Both the position numbers and the translations under genes were made by a program. A DNA stretch of 64,000 nucleotides from Prostheceraeus crozeri (lineage: Eukaryota > Platyhelminthes > Polycladida > Euryleptidae): assembly GCA_907163375.1 (NCBI GenBank), contig CAJQUW010007419.1:62001-126000 (forward strand), in the 5' to 3' direction. The notes under the pieces are model-generated. The model did no database searches. It saw only the letters and a list, made by a program, of their open reading frames with translations, and had not been told where the DNA came from. Positions 25,303 to 37,037 of the stretch are shown here, in pieces; positions within the stretch are counted from its first letter, which is position 1, and each line of letters opens with the position of its first letter.

Positions 25303-26747
25303 TTCAAATACTTACAAACGAATTTTATTAACAGCATAACGAAATCATAGCTCTTTATTACGACGATTGTGCAAGTGTACCCAAGAGTTGCCCTTACCCA
25401 TAACTAAATTCCACTAGGAATGTCACTGTACAAAAGAATTTGAAAGTATTCAGAAGTTAGTTGGCATTGGGGATTAACCAAAACCACAAAAGACATGTCA
25501 CAGTTACTTAGTTAGTTATCACATGCAAAAGATGACAGAGATAAGTTTCTTTCAAAAGATTGAGACATCACTTGGGATTATCCGCGTTCAATACCCGTTA
25601 TAGGTACGGACATCCGAAAACTTGTAGCATATTGAAAGGGAATTATATGAAAGTCTTGAATACGGAAGACAAAAGACGAATCGCATTACATATAAATCTC
25701 ATGCTTTATTTTTTTGAGAAGTGTCACTGGGGAATGTTCTATCCAAAGTCAAAGAAAGATTTTCTTTGACACAAGAATTTCTAGAAATTTTTCAAACGAT
25801 GGCATGTGAGATGCGCATAATTCATATCACAAGTCAACAGATATGAAACATTAAAAGTGCCGTACAATTCGGTTGCAAAAGGTAGCAGGTGACTACCGTT
25901 GAACTTCCTCAGTAGGAAAGTTGTGCTTAAAATTTGAAGAGCAATTTTCTTTTCCAATCCCTGAAGCTTGAAACCAAATCCTCTGTTTCTTCATAGCCTA
26001 AATTACTCTTTTAGTCTCGGTGATTTCGTACTTCGACTCAATGAAAATCGAATCTTACGAAGATGATCAGCAGCCTCACACCTTGTGATTCTAAACATTT
26101 TTTCATATAGAATGCTTCTCATAAACTCAGAATTTACATACAACCGTCCGTGTAATTTCGACATTTACCTCAACTTTTTCTAGCAATATCATCAAGATGA
26201 AATCCATTACTATGAGGAATAATGTGATATTTGCAGCACGAAATTGGGATGAATTTTGGTCTGCATATATTTTCATGTCAACAGAGATCTGATTGACTGA
26301 TGGATATACCATGGGCAAGTATATCGACTTATGATAAATTGCTTAGAGTCACTGAGCATCATAGTGAAAGCTCCACAAAATATAAGTAGAGCGCATGCTT
26401 CATAGGCGATTGGAATTAGATCCTGAATCATTCTTCGAGATACACATTCACCCTATTAAGTATTTTTTTAAAATTTTCCCGCTTTCCATCAAATACTGCT
26501 TTTTAACACTCCATCTGACTATTAATGATAGCAGAACTATTATTGAATGAATATCAGAAGGAATAAACTTTATCTGTTAAACTCAACAGCACACGAGATC
26601 CAGCATTTTGATGACTACAAAGCAATCGCACAACTTCAACCCACAATCAAGAGAAGAAGTGAACCCAGTGCGGTCTGTCTTCATGCGTCAATAATCTCAT
26701 ATCTGATTACAACACACTTATTAATATCATTCATATCAACCATAAAG
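25303..26747. other. No gene seen
   Basis: Short frames only, without motifs. No terminal repeats noticed. Confidence 0.45.
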
Positions 26748-26749
26748 TA

Positions 26750-27358
26750 GGTAGAGTGTCGACTCAAAAAATATCTGTATACAGTGAAAATTTTTATATG
26801 AAAAGATTCAGTTTCTTGCGGAGATTACGTTCACGTGGTCCAAAAAATTATTTATGCACTTTAAAAAATCTCAAAATTTTGCCAATTTATATACTACCGA
26901 GATGACTGCATACTACCGAGAAGGAATGAATATTTGCTAATAAACATCCTAACTAAGCGGAAATTAAGCTGATTATCAAAGGAATTCCATCAGCCGCATT
27001 CTAATGGAATTCTTCATGAAAAATTCGACATCCTATTGTGCTTTCTTGGCTGAAATTTCATATTTCTAATTCATGAAAGCAATAGCAGGTCATCGAGTTG
27101 CCCATTTAACAAATTTTACCTCTCCAAGGCTGTCATTACACGGGCAATCTGTAAAATAATATCATTTCCTTCTGTTTTGCTATCACGATCAGCCAATTCC
27201 GTTGAAATTTCTTCAAAACTGCATAAATGTGCATATCTCACATTTTTAAGCAATTCCGACTGTATCTCCCTTGAGTTCATTTAAAATAAAATAAAATATA
27301 ATAAAATCGAAGTGTATGCACATTGGGGATTTAATAAATGCGGAGTTACCACTCTGCC
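26750..27358 (+). mobile_element. TA-flanked miniature element, copy A
   Basis: Starts GGTAGAGTGTCGACTC and ends with the imperfect inverse GAGTTACCACTCTGCC, with TA on both sides (26748-26749, 27359-27360). The 609-bp interior is non-coding and matches copy B at 27405-27955 in the same orientation. TA target sites point to the Tc1/mariner group as the source of its transposase. Confidence 0.75.
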
Positions 27359-27360
27359 TA

Positions 27361-27400
27361 GCATACTTGCTCTATGATATCAACCATAGAGCAAGTATGC
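27361..27400. repeat. Perfect 16-bp hairpin between two element copies
   Basis: GCATACTTGCTCTATG is followed by 8 bases and then its exact inverse CATAGAGCAAGTATGC. It fills the gap between copies A and B of the TA-flanked miniature element. Confidence 0.9.
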
Positions 27401-27404
27401 AGTA

Positions 27405-27955
27405 TGTGGTGTGTCGACTCAAAAATGTCAGCATACTGTGAAAACTTTTATATCAAAATATTCAGGTTTTTTTGCGGAGATCACACTCCTGCGGTCCAAC
27501 AAATATTTGATAACATTTTAAAAAGCTAGAAATTTGCAAATTATTCCTGTTTTTATATACTAGCGATTTGGTACCTCAACTTAAGTAGCATGAAACTTAT
27601 TAGATATCACAAAAATGAGCATTTAATAAAAGGTGTCTTAATCAAGCGGAAATTAAGCTGATTTTCAAGGAAATTTAGTAAACCTCATTATAATGCAAGT
27701 CTTTATGGAAAAGTTGAGATCTCATATTGTGCTTCTTGGCTGAAATTTCAAGTCATGACACGGAGGATTTGTAAAATTCTATTCTTCCTTCTGAATTACT
27801 ATCATGATCAGTCAATTCCGCGGCAATTTCTTCAAAACTTCAAAAATTTGCTTATCACACATTTGGTTGTGGTTCTCAACAATTCGAAATCATTTAATAA
27901 AATCGAAAGTGCATGCAGATTGTGAATTTAATTGATACTGAGTTGCCACTCTACC
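27405..27955 (+). mobile_element. TA-flanked miniature element, copy B
   Basis: Direct repeat of copy A: GTGTCGACTCAAAAATGTC at the left and GAGTTGCCACTCTACC followed by TA at the right (27956-27957). The left tip is worn (TGTGGTG for GGTAGAG). The interior carries several short deletions relative to copy A. Non-coding. Confidence 0.7.
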
Positions 27956-28008
27956 TATCACTGCAATCTGTCACTTAAAATCGAAGAAACCTGCATCCTA
28001 AAGCTCTA

Positions 28009-29021
28009 CACTGTAAATCGCTGGATACGAAAATTACATACAAACATATACCAAAATCACATACAATTTGAAACTAACATCTGATACGAGATTCTGGTAA
28101 GTCTACAGAGATCTGGCATGTTTTTCATACCACATCTCACTTACTGTACTTTCGTATGTGATTGGTATGTAGCGATACGAGCTATTCTATCTGTGATTGG
28201 TTGTTTTACAGTGAAATACGAATTGTTGGTATGTTTTATATACGAGACCCGATGCAAATTCATCTTCTTTCGCATGCCTCTGGTATGCACATCGCATATG
28301 CAGCTTTAAGTCACATACATAATGAAAAATATATATATATGCATTACATATTACATGCTACTGTTAAATAACTTTTTTCGGTAATATCAGTTGTGATTTT
28401 TTTTGTTTCATAGAGTGATATTGAAGAAGATTAAAGTTTTGACTCCACGAGATTGTCGTCGTTGCCACTTGTCTAGCAACAGGACGTTTAGTTAACTCGA
28501 CTTTATGACCGAGTTGATTAGCATCAATTCATTCAAACGATGTCTGCCGTGAAATCTTGTTGAATTATATATCTCAAACATAACTATTTTTGAGTTCATG
28601 AATTATCATGTGTTTTTATTTCGGATTGATAATATGCTTAATTTCAAAATTACATATTGCATAATTGTTGATGGTTGAATACATATTGATTATTTATGAA
28701 ATACCTTAGAATTACATGCATTAAAATCGAATTCAGTATTGAAAGCAATGACTCTTGAATGTCATTATCTCACTACTTACAGAACAGTAGTAACATTAGT
28801 GTGATCTTTATTGACAAAAGGCCTTAAATCAACATACTTTGGACATGATTTATGCTTTCTTTTAACATTGTGCTGGTATGGCTTTAGTATGTAAAGCATA
28901 CCACATTTGAAATAAAATACGAAAAGCACACAAATATATGCCAAGAGAATACAGAAATAAACCAAAAAAATACTTTGGGTTGCATCCTTCGTATGTGATT
29001 GGTATTGAGCGATTTACAGTG
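28009..29021 (+). mobile_element. 1-kb TA-flanked element, copy 1
   Basis: Begins CACTGTAAATCGCT at 28009 and ends with its inverse AGCGATTTACAGTG at 29021, flanked by TA (28007-28008, 29022-29023). The outer 40 bp contain repeated CATAC/GTATG words. Interior frames show no transposase. The copy at 41966-42919 is inverted relative to this one. TA target and CACTG ends suggest mobilisation by a Tc1/mariner-type transposase. Confidence 0.85.
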
Positions 29022-29023
29022 TA

Positions 29024-30309
29024 CACACTGGAATTTTAGGAGAGACTACGATGAAATAAAATGTTGACATACTAAAACAAACAATTACCCTAGTGCGCTA
29101 GTACTCTGAAACGCTTTGCTTAAGAATTCTTTTCTTAATTACGAATAGTGAGTGTCTTGCTTTGCTGTCTGACTTAGGAGGTGCTGGTTTACATGATCAT
29201 GTGTCATATCTACTGAATATAGACGCAGATGGACCTGTAAAATTCACACTGTAATATGATTATTCTGGGATTTGTTCACGAAGAAATTATTCAGATAGAG
29301 TAGCTCTTTGCTCTTTTGAACCAACCATAATTATGGCAAAACCAAACCTCTCTCGGGTACTGGTCGACTATATTGATATGCTAATTGTATATCTCGAATT
29401 TTTCTTCGTGTATGGCTGTATACTATGCAAGTTGCGTTGATAATGACCGGTGTGAGCAAAGCTGATGATTCTAATATTTGATGAAATGACGTCTCTTCCT
29501 GCCTGTTCCCATCTTCCCACTGATAATTGATTAAATGTTCAATGCCTCTATGTACACTGAATGATTCTTCCCTGGTGAGCCTTCACAGGTCCCTTTAGTT
29601 GTAGGTCCAATAGAATGTCCTAAGGTCCTCCGTGGTCCTCCTCCAACTAGGGTACTAAGCTAAAACGACTATCTTCGTCAATGCACTGACATTTCTTCTC
29701 CTCACGTGTCTCAACCATTAAAATTGTTGTTATGCGGTTAATCAAATGAGGAAGATATCAAAGCGGCATTTCGTAAATAATTACATAGAACTGTAATCTT
29801 GCATTATAAAGTGTATTGCGTCAATTTCCTTTTAGTTAAGGAAATGGGAATAGAGGTCTAATATGTAATTTAAGTCGTTAAGTGCCAATCTCAGTAAGCG
29901 ACGTGTCACGGTCTATTTGCTTTGTAGTTATCCAAATATGCATCTTCTTTCCTGCTTTCATTTAAGTTAGAGAAAGCTGAATTAACTCAATCCGTCATCT
30001 TCTCCAGGGGAAGAAAGAAACACGAAACGCTTCAGTCAACTCAGCTTGGCTTTATCATATGAAAGCCAGATCCCGATCTAATGAATATCGTGAAAGCAGC
30101 TATCATTGACCAAATTCGTCAAAAATTGTTGATATTTGATCGTACAAAGTTACGAAAGAAATTTTACTAATTTAAATAGTTCTATGTCGAATAACCAATA
30201 GCTTGGCATTATACTCTTGATAAAATGAGTGTTGATTCAAATTAACAATATCAATTTTGCATGTGTAGCTGAGCAAACGAAAACTTGGATATGTCTAGTA
30301 TGTGATTTG
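29024..30309. other. No gene seen
   Basis: AT-rich DNA without recognisable coding or repeat structure. Confidence 0.45.
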
Positions 30310-31086
30310 CACGAGTACATGTACTTTGCGCGATGGGAAGTTTAAACTTCCAATATATCTATACGACGCTGTCACGATTATGTTAATCAAATTGCATTTT
30401 ATTTCGCTTTGTTTTCTACTTTAGAGATAAAATCTAATTGGTAACACGTGAGCATTGAGGTCAGACTTGTGGTCAATTTTTCTATCTAACAGATCTATTT
30501 CCTCATAACTGCTAGCATGCTAATGTATCCACAGAATTAGATTCATCTGCGCGCGTCTTCGGTTTCCTAGAAAGGAAGGATTGTATGTAGCCTAAACATC
30601 GATATGGCACATTACAGAATTATACAACTTGCTCCTTCTCGAATCGATAATTCGTGCATCGCTTGCTGTTGGAAATGGCAAACAATAGGCTGTCAGCAGA
30701 GGACATCAGAGCCAGTGAGAGAGGCGTGCGTGCTGTGATATCACTTCGCACACACCAAAACACACATTCGATTCAGTGGATGCTTTATGCAGTGAGAAAT
30801 GCTAAGAGGATGGTGGAATCATCAAGTGAACTTATTTTCATGTGCCTGCTATTTTTTTTAATAATGATCGGAAGGGCCAACATTATGGAGGAAACTTGTG
30901 CGCAATGATCTGAATTCTTCGAATCTGAAGTCTGAATTGTGGAAATCGAAGCACTTTACTTGAAATTCACATTAATCCGCAAGCGACGCACGACTTTTTT
31001 CCCCATTTCTGTAAGGTATTAGGAATTCCTTTTTGCCCACTTAATAGGTTCCTCGATGTGCCGTTGATTTCGTATTAATCACACTT
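30310..31086 (+). repeat. Inverted duplication, left copy (pairs with 32944-33718)
   Basis: This 777-bp segment, made of 219 bp of ordinary flank plus most of the 600-bp CCACAG element, reappears inverted at 32944-33718 with only a few differences. Because non-repeat flank is included, the match was produced by copying this locus and not by separate transposition. Confidence 0.9.
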
Positions 31087-31128
31087 CTAGCAAACCGAAG
31101 AAGATAAACAAAATATTTAATTCTGTGG
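30529..31128 (+). mobile_element. CCACAG-family element, reference copy (600 bp)
   Basis: Ends are CCACAGAATTA and TAATTCTGTGG, perfect inverse repeats of 11 bp. The 6-bp target duplication ATGTAT is exact (30523-30528 and 31129-31134). The interior has no transposase. Two other copies (32927-34187 and 59089-63331) also have exact 6-bp duplications, TAAAAC and TCAAAC, so the 6-bp target is a real property of the family. That size is unusual; it has been reported for the Dada and IS3EU groups among others, and assignment stays open. Confidence 0.9.
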
Positions 31129-31134
31129 ATGTAT

Positions 31135-32920
31135 GACTGAATGCTAAGATAGCACGTCACATGATGATGTGCACCGGATTTCATCAAGTAAGGGAAGTTA
31201 AGATTTGATTGAGCTATCATCTATGAATTTTTGAAATAGATAAACAAAATGAAATACTATTGATGATGTTTAAAAACAAGTAAAAAAGACCTCGCTGGTA
31301 ATAATATTTTTTACTGAGTTTTTTGCTTGTAAGAAACAAGTATTTCCCAGTTTCCCAAGGATTCCGACTCGATAAAATCTAATACTAAAATCTCAAAAAA
31401 GCCCAATTTCGAACAACCGGGTGGAACCAAAACACCATGAAATACCCCTGTATATCACGAAATTGATTTTGTAAAGCCGATGGCTCATCAATGCATATAA
31501 ACACATGTAAAAGGCAGATTCTGTCAGAGGACTCTCAACTGGAGGGTACTATACGTAAGATGAATGTCTCATATGAGATTACTGCTCATAAAGTGCGCTT
31601 CAAAAATAGACAAAAAAGTTAAAAATTGGTCAAAGTAACAGTTAAAGTGAAGAAATGAGCAAGTCTTTGCAACTACCGTTCACAGAATTCGTTTCTTAAT
31701 GAATATGAAACGATATTTGATTAATTTTTTTGGCTTGTGTTTTTAATGACTGATGGTACGTCCCAAGTAGCCAAATTCGTCTCCTTTATGTTCAATTGCT
31801 TTTCGAATTCGCTTTTGCACATTTCACATCAAATCTCTGATCACCTGATAATCAATCTGATTTCCAAAGATTTCAATCAATTCAAAATTGCCAGAACCAA
31901 TTTGCTGAACTCGTTGACTACACTAAGCAACATCGAAAAATGTCCACCATAGAAATCTGCAGTTCTTTCTTCCCATTTGTTAACTTCCTGCATAGGCTAT
32001 GCATCTCGATTTGAATTTTTCTGCACTTCTTGCAAACTAAAACAGTCAAGCAATCTAATTCTGTGCCTTGAACATGTCATTTCTCAGACAAATAAAAAAA
32101 AATAGGCTAATTAATGAAATTGTATAGAAGATTATCTGCATCTGGAAGACATTCCACTTACAAGTGCACATTGTATTTGAACGGATTGTACTTTTGGTTG
32201 ACAAATTATTAATTCTGATGAAAAGAAGCTGTATGCCATCTGTGCCGTTTTGCAATTTGAGCTGTTTGACTTGTGCTGGACACCCACAAAGTAAGAAATT
32301 TGATTCCAATATCACATCTTTTCCATATGTTTTCTGTTTCCCTGTTGAGAGAAAATGAATGACATATACGCAAGCACTTTACATATGCACCTTCATCTGA
32401 TTCGCGTTCTCTTTCACTCGCTCTGAATTTCGTATTTATTCGTGAACCGAAGAATGAGTACTTTGGCAGAAATTCGAGATTTTTCTTTATCAAGTAAACA
32501 GACAAATTTACGCTTGCTTTCTCAATGTAGGTTCGCGTTCATAATTGTCTGAATATTTGTCGAGAGATCACGAGTGATCGAATAGGTATTTCGACTTCAC
32601 TCGTGAAATTATCTTTAAAGTCTTTGAGATGCATTTTTGTGAGAAATTGAGTTCCTTCGTCCTTGTCCACTCTGAATGCAATTGCTTGTATTCGATCAAC
32701 CCTGCGGTCCTTTTCGTTGTGAGTTAATCTGATTTGTGATTATGAAACTCAAATTTTAGAATTCAGTCAATTACTATCACCTCTACTAGAATGATCAATT
32801 AAAGAAATCTATGAAGAGATAAACTTTCAAGTGTGACAAAGAAAGTATGCAACACTCCTATATATTTGTAGGTTTGTTAGTAGTATACCACATTCAACAT
32901 TTTCCATAAATATAGCACAG
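31135..32920. other. No gene seen (spacer of the inverted duplication)
   Basis: About 1.8 kb between the two copies of the inverted duplication. Frames of up to 98 codons near 32055-32505 lie on both strands and have no motif. Confidence 0.45.
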
Positions 32921-32926
32921 TAAAAC

Positions 32927-34187
32927 CCACAGATTAACAAACCAAGTGTGATTAATACGAAATCAACGGCACATCGAGGAACCTATTAAGTGGGCAAAAA
33001 GGAATTCCTAATACCTTACAGAGATGGGGAAAAAAGTCGTGCGTCGCTTGCGGATTAATGTGAGTTCAAGCAAAGTGCTTCGATTTCCACAATTCAGACT
33101 TCAGATTCGAAGAATTCAGATCATTGCGCACAAGTTTCCTCCATAATGTTGGCCCTTCCGATCATTATTAAAAAAAATAGCAGGCACATGAAAATAAGTT
33201 CACTTGATGATTTCACATCCTCTTAGCATTTCTCACTGCATAAAGCATCCACTGAATCGAATGTGTGTTTTGGTGTGTGCGAAGTGATATCACAGCACGC
33301 ACGCCTCTCTCACTGGCTGTGGTGTCCTCTGCTGACAGCCTATTGTTTGCCATTTCCAACAGCAAGCGATGCACGAATTATCGATTCGAGAAGGAGCAAG
33401 TTGTATAATTCTGTAATGTGCCATATCGATGTTTAGGCTACATACAATCCTTCCTTTCTAGGAAACCGAAGACGCGCGCAGATGAATCTAATTCTGTGGA
33501 TACATTAGCATGCTAGCAGTTATGAGGAAATAGATCTGTTAGATAGAAAAATTGACCACAAGTCTGACCTCAATGCTCACGTGTTACCAATTAGATTTTA
33601 TCTCTAAAGTAGAAAACAAAGCGAAATAAAATGCAATTTGATTAACATAATCGTGACAGTGTCGTATAGATATATTGGAAGTTTAAACTTCCCATCGCGC
33701 AAAGTACATGTACTCGTGTGTCGCTTGCAGATTAATGTGAGTTCCATCAATGTGCCTCGATTGCCAAAATTCTTTCAGATTCGAAGAATTCAGATCATTG
33801 CGCACAAGTTTTCTCCTTAATGTTCGCCCTTCCGATCATTATTAAAAAAAATAGCAGGCGTACGAAAATTAGTTGACTTGATGTTTTCACATCCTCTCCT
33901 CGACATTTCTCACTGCATAATGCATACACTGAATCGAATGTTAGCCAATGTGTGTTTTGGTGTGTGCGAAGTGATATCACAGCACGCACGCCTCTCTCAC
34001 TGGCTGTGGTGTCCTCTGCTGACAGCTTATTGTTTGCCATTTCCAACAGCAAGCGGTACACGAATTATCCATTCGAGAAGGACCAAGTGTTGTCTGTTTC
34101 TGTGATGTGTCATTTCGATATTAAAGTTGGATTTGATTCTTCCTTTCTAGGAAGCCGAAGCGTACGCAGATGAATCTAATACTGTGG
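32927..34187 (-). mobile_element. Compound CCACAG-family element with internal copied segment
   Basis: The outer ends CCACAG (32927) and CTGTGG (34187) are flanked by exact TAAAAC duplications (32921-32926, 34188-34193). Read on the minus strand, the element runs normally from its start to a CACGA word, then switches at 33718 into 219 bp of unrelated flank taken from beside the copy at 30529, continues through nearly all of that copy, and returns to a short end of its own at about 32944. It therefore contains one partial and one nearly whole copy plus foreign DNA. Confidence 0.88.
32944..33718 (-). repeat. Inverted duplication, right copy
   Basis: Inverse of 30310-31086 over 775 bp with few substitutions. 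The junction at 33718 shares the word CACGA with both the element interior and the donor flank, as expected of a template switch at short homology. Confidence 0.9.
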
Positions 34188-34193
34188 TAAAAC

Positions 34194-35455
34194 CCTTTCA
34201 TTGTCTTTTACTAACTTTTTCAGTAACCATTCAAACCCAAGAAACACTTTAATTTTCCATTCCACTTACCACTGATGAAATTGCTTTTCCAAATAACAAT
34301 ATTATTTATGTCATGTCTAATTTACAATTTTATTCCACTATTATATTTGAGCATTTTCATTTTCGTTTATTTTATAAAGTTGCTTGCTAAATTAAAAACT
34401 AAATACGCTCTATTTCTCTAGTCACGAAATTGGTTTTTTGTGTTGTGGTATTCAAGTATCACTGCGTAAAGCATTGATTGAATGACAGTCCCTTTTTATA
34501 CCACAAATAACATGCAAGATTCAACTAATGACTTACGTGATGAAGGCAGAAATGTCCAAAAGAATCAGCGTTTTATTACGATCAAGAGCATCGAAAGTGA
34601 ATGTATGCTTCCGTTGATGGAGTGAAAAACATTCTTGATATTATCAAATATTTCAGTCTTGCGATGAAATGGACCCATGATGGGCCCAAAAATGGTTCTA
34701 TAACAGACCAGGTCCTCTTTGCACCAGTCCGTGCAAGACCCCTGGACCAACTGCTTTTGTGTCATACTGTAAAGTCGTTTTGTAAAGTGTTTTGTGAACG
34801 TCAATCTGCTGCGAATCCGCCTATTTCTGGAGGTATGAGTATTACTGAGCTTCAGTCTTAAATGTGGCATTTCGTCTAAATCGAGCTCTTGCTTAATATC
34901 ATTTACATTCTTTTCACCATATCAAATGCTTGTCCAAGTCCGGTCTCAAAGCATTATGAAGTCTGCTTGTATTGGAACACGAGTTCAACAGTATATATGA
35001 ACGTTGTATACAGCAGTTGTATATGAACGTGCGGTTGATTGCTGACATCACTCCGATCAGTTGTGGCTTCATTGCTGATTCGCATTCTTGTCTGTGGATT
35101 TATGTGATAATTTTTATATCATCTGATTCGTCTCATCGTGCTCAGTGTGTTCGTCTCATCCGTGATCATTTCCTTATCACCGCTTCGACGTTTGAGGAGG
35201 TTGTAATCATCGGAATCAGTGATTGTGATTTCTTCTCACTATCTCACTTCTTGGCTGACTGTTTGCCCGTGTTGAAGTCCGCACTGTTTCTGACGTCAAA
35301 ACGCAAGATCGATTTTGCATCGCTCTATTACTTGAACGTTCTCTTTGGCTTCAGCATCTGTGATAGTGGTGTAGTGACTAACGGCTCCGATTGTGCTGCG
35401 GACAGCTGATGGTTCAAATCTGATGCGATTGCGAAAATTCGTTTTGTGCTAACAT
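34194..35455. other. Unassigned; right part may be LINE 5' region
   Basis: The 145-codon plus frame at 34972-35409 ends just before the LINE ORF1 at 35456 and has no known motif; it may be leader DNA of that LINE. Left of 34970 nothing is recognised. Confidence 0.4.
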
Positions 35456-36185
35456 ATGGCGTCTAATACTCCAAAACGCACACGGTCTTCTTCCTTGCAA
35501 TCTGGTCAGCTTGCTGAATTGAAAAATCTGATTAAAGAGGCAAAGGACGAAGTAATTGAGTCTGTCAAGAGTGACATTAATTGTTTGAAGGAACAGATTC
35601 AGCAACTCACCACCAGGTTTTCTACTATTGAGAATTCAGTTGAGCGCATTCAGAGGGATCACGATGATCTGAAATTGGAAGTCAACCAACTTCGACAAGA
35701 TGTGTTCTCATCCGTCGAATTTTCCTCCACGAAGATTCTCAGTGAAATTGAAATGAGAATGAATAAAATGAACAATGTCATTTTTCATGGATTACCTGAA
35801 TCTCAGGGTAATGTTGAGGAAAGAAACGTGGCGGACAGAGAAAGTGTCAAGAAAGTGAAAGTTCATAACGTCACGTCACGTTCGTCGTAATGTGGATATT
35901 TTGGAGCTTGCAAGGATCGGCAAACCGGGTAAATCTGGTGCTCGTCTCTTGCGTGTAACTGTTACATCTACATCAAAGCGGCAGGAAATCGTGCAGAAGT
36001 CAAGGTCTCTTCGGAATTCTGAATTTGGTTCGGTCTTTATCCATCCTGATCTAACGCCTCTTCAGCGTGAGCTTGAAAGTCGATTACGAATTGAATTGAA
36101 AGAGCGGCGCAACGCAGGTGAAGATGTCGTGATTTTTCGTGGATCTGTGAGACTTCGCTCTGACTTACCGAATTTTCGACGATGA
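35456..36185 (+). pseudogene. LINE ORF1 (nucleic-acid binding protein), split by a frameshift
   Basis: ATG at 35456 begins a basic N-terminus (TPKRTRSSS), then a coiled coil of about 70 residues rich in Leu, Glu and Gln heptads (KEQIQQLTTRFSTIENSVER). FHGLPES follows. A frame change at about 35885 leads into ARIGKPGKSGARLLRVTVTS and a conserved-looking block with HPDLTPLQRELESRLR, as in ORF1 proteins of CR1/L2-type elements, which coat element RNA. The end overlaps the next ORF by 4 bp. Confidence 0.75.
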
Positions 36186-37037
36186 TTTTACCTCGGCATC
36201 TTCAGAGTCCAACAATATCTTTGACTAATGCGAGATCCATTTTGCCTAAATTGGATGAGCTTTGTTTGACCCTTTCCACGTTAAATAATGATGTGGCTGT
36301 AATAACTGAAACTTGGCTTCATGATGAAATCAACGACTCTCTTTTTCAGTTAAGTAACTACTGCTTTTTCCGAAGTGATTGAAAGTTGCGGAGGGGTGGG
36401 TGGTGGTGTTTGCATTTGGGCGCGCAAATCCTTTCTTTCCGAGGAAATTCAAATTGTGTCTGATTGTCCTACGTCAATTGAAGTCAAATTCATTCGCATC
36501 ATATGTGATATTCAACTGATTAGTTGCGCCATTTATATTCCACCTGGTTTACGGAAGCACGAACATGACGACATATCCGAGTTCCTCATTCGCGAATTTT
36601 ATCAATTATTGACTTTGTATCCGGGTAGCTGTGTGGTTATTGCAGGCGACTTCAATGATATGAAAACTTCGTTCATGAAGGAACAATTATGTCTTGTCAA
36701 TCGTGTGTCTGATCCTACCAAAATTTCATCTTGTTTGGACCAGATTTGGATAGACGAAGAGTTGCTTGATGCCTATAGTGCTGGCGCTATCATCGGTCCC
36801 CCACTTCGAAATTCGGATCACAACTGTGTTTTGCTGCGCCCTGTGAATTCTTTACCTTCCTCTCCAAACCTTCGCTCTACTATTGTGTGGGATTATCGAG
36901 CTTCTCATTTACGTGAATATCTGCGGCGTCTTTCCTTAGCTGACTTTTCTCTCATCAATGCGGTTAACTTGAAATGTGCAATATATTTTACAAGATCTTG
37001 TCATGGTGTGTATCTGCTATTCCTTGTGAAATTGTAA
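36182..37037 (+). pseudogene. LINE endonuclease domain, split
   Basis: Starts at 36182, overlapping the end of ORF1. It shows SLTNARSILPKLDEL (the N-terminal Asn block of these endonucleases), VAVITETWL (catalytic Glu), then after a frame change near 36378 GGGVCIWARKS, VVIAGDFND (Asp/Asn) and NSDHNCVLL (Asp-His). All the expected motifs are there but spread over two frames, with a third frame change near 36980 leading into the linker to the reverse transcriptase. Confidence 0.8.

Noticed and set aside
30654-30908. Conserved-looking frame with MANNRLSAEDIRAS in CCACAG-family copies
   Set aside because: It recurs only because copies are alike at the DNA level, on either strand, and frames end at different places in each copy; no transposase motif.
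34972-35409. 145-codon frame as an independent gene
   Set aside because: No motif, and it ends 46 bp before LINE ORF1, so leader DNA of the LINE is the simpler reading.
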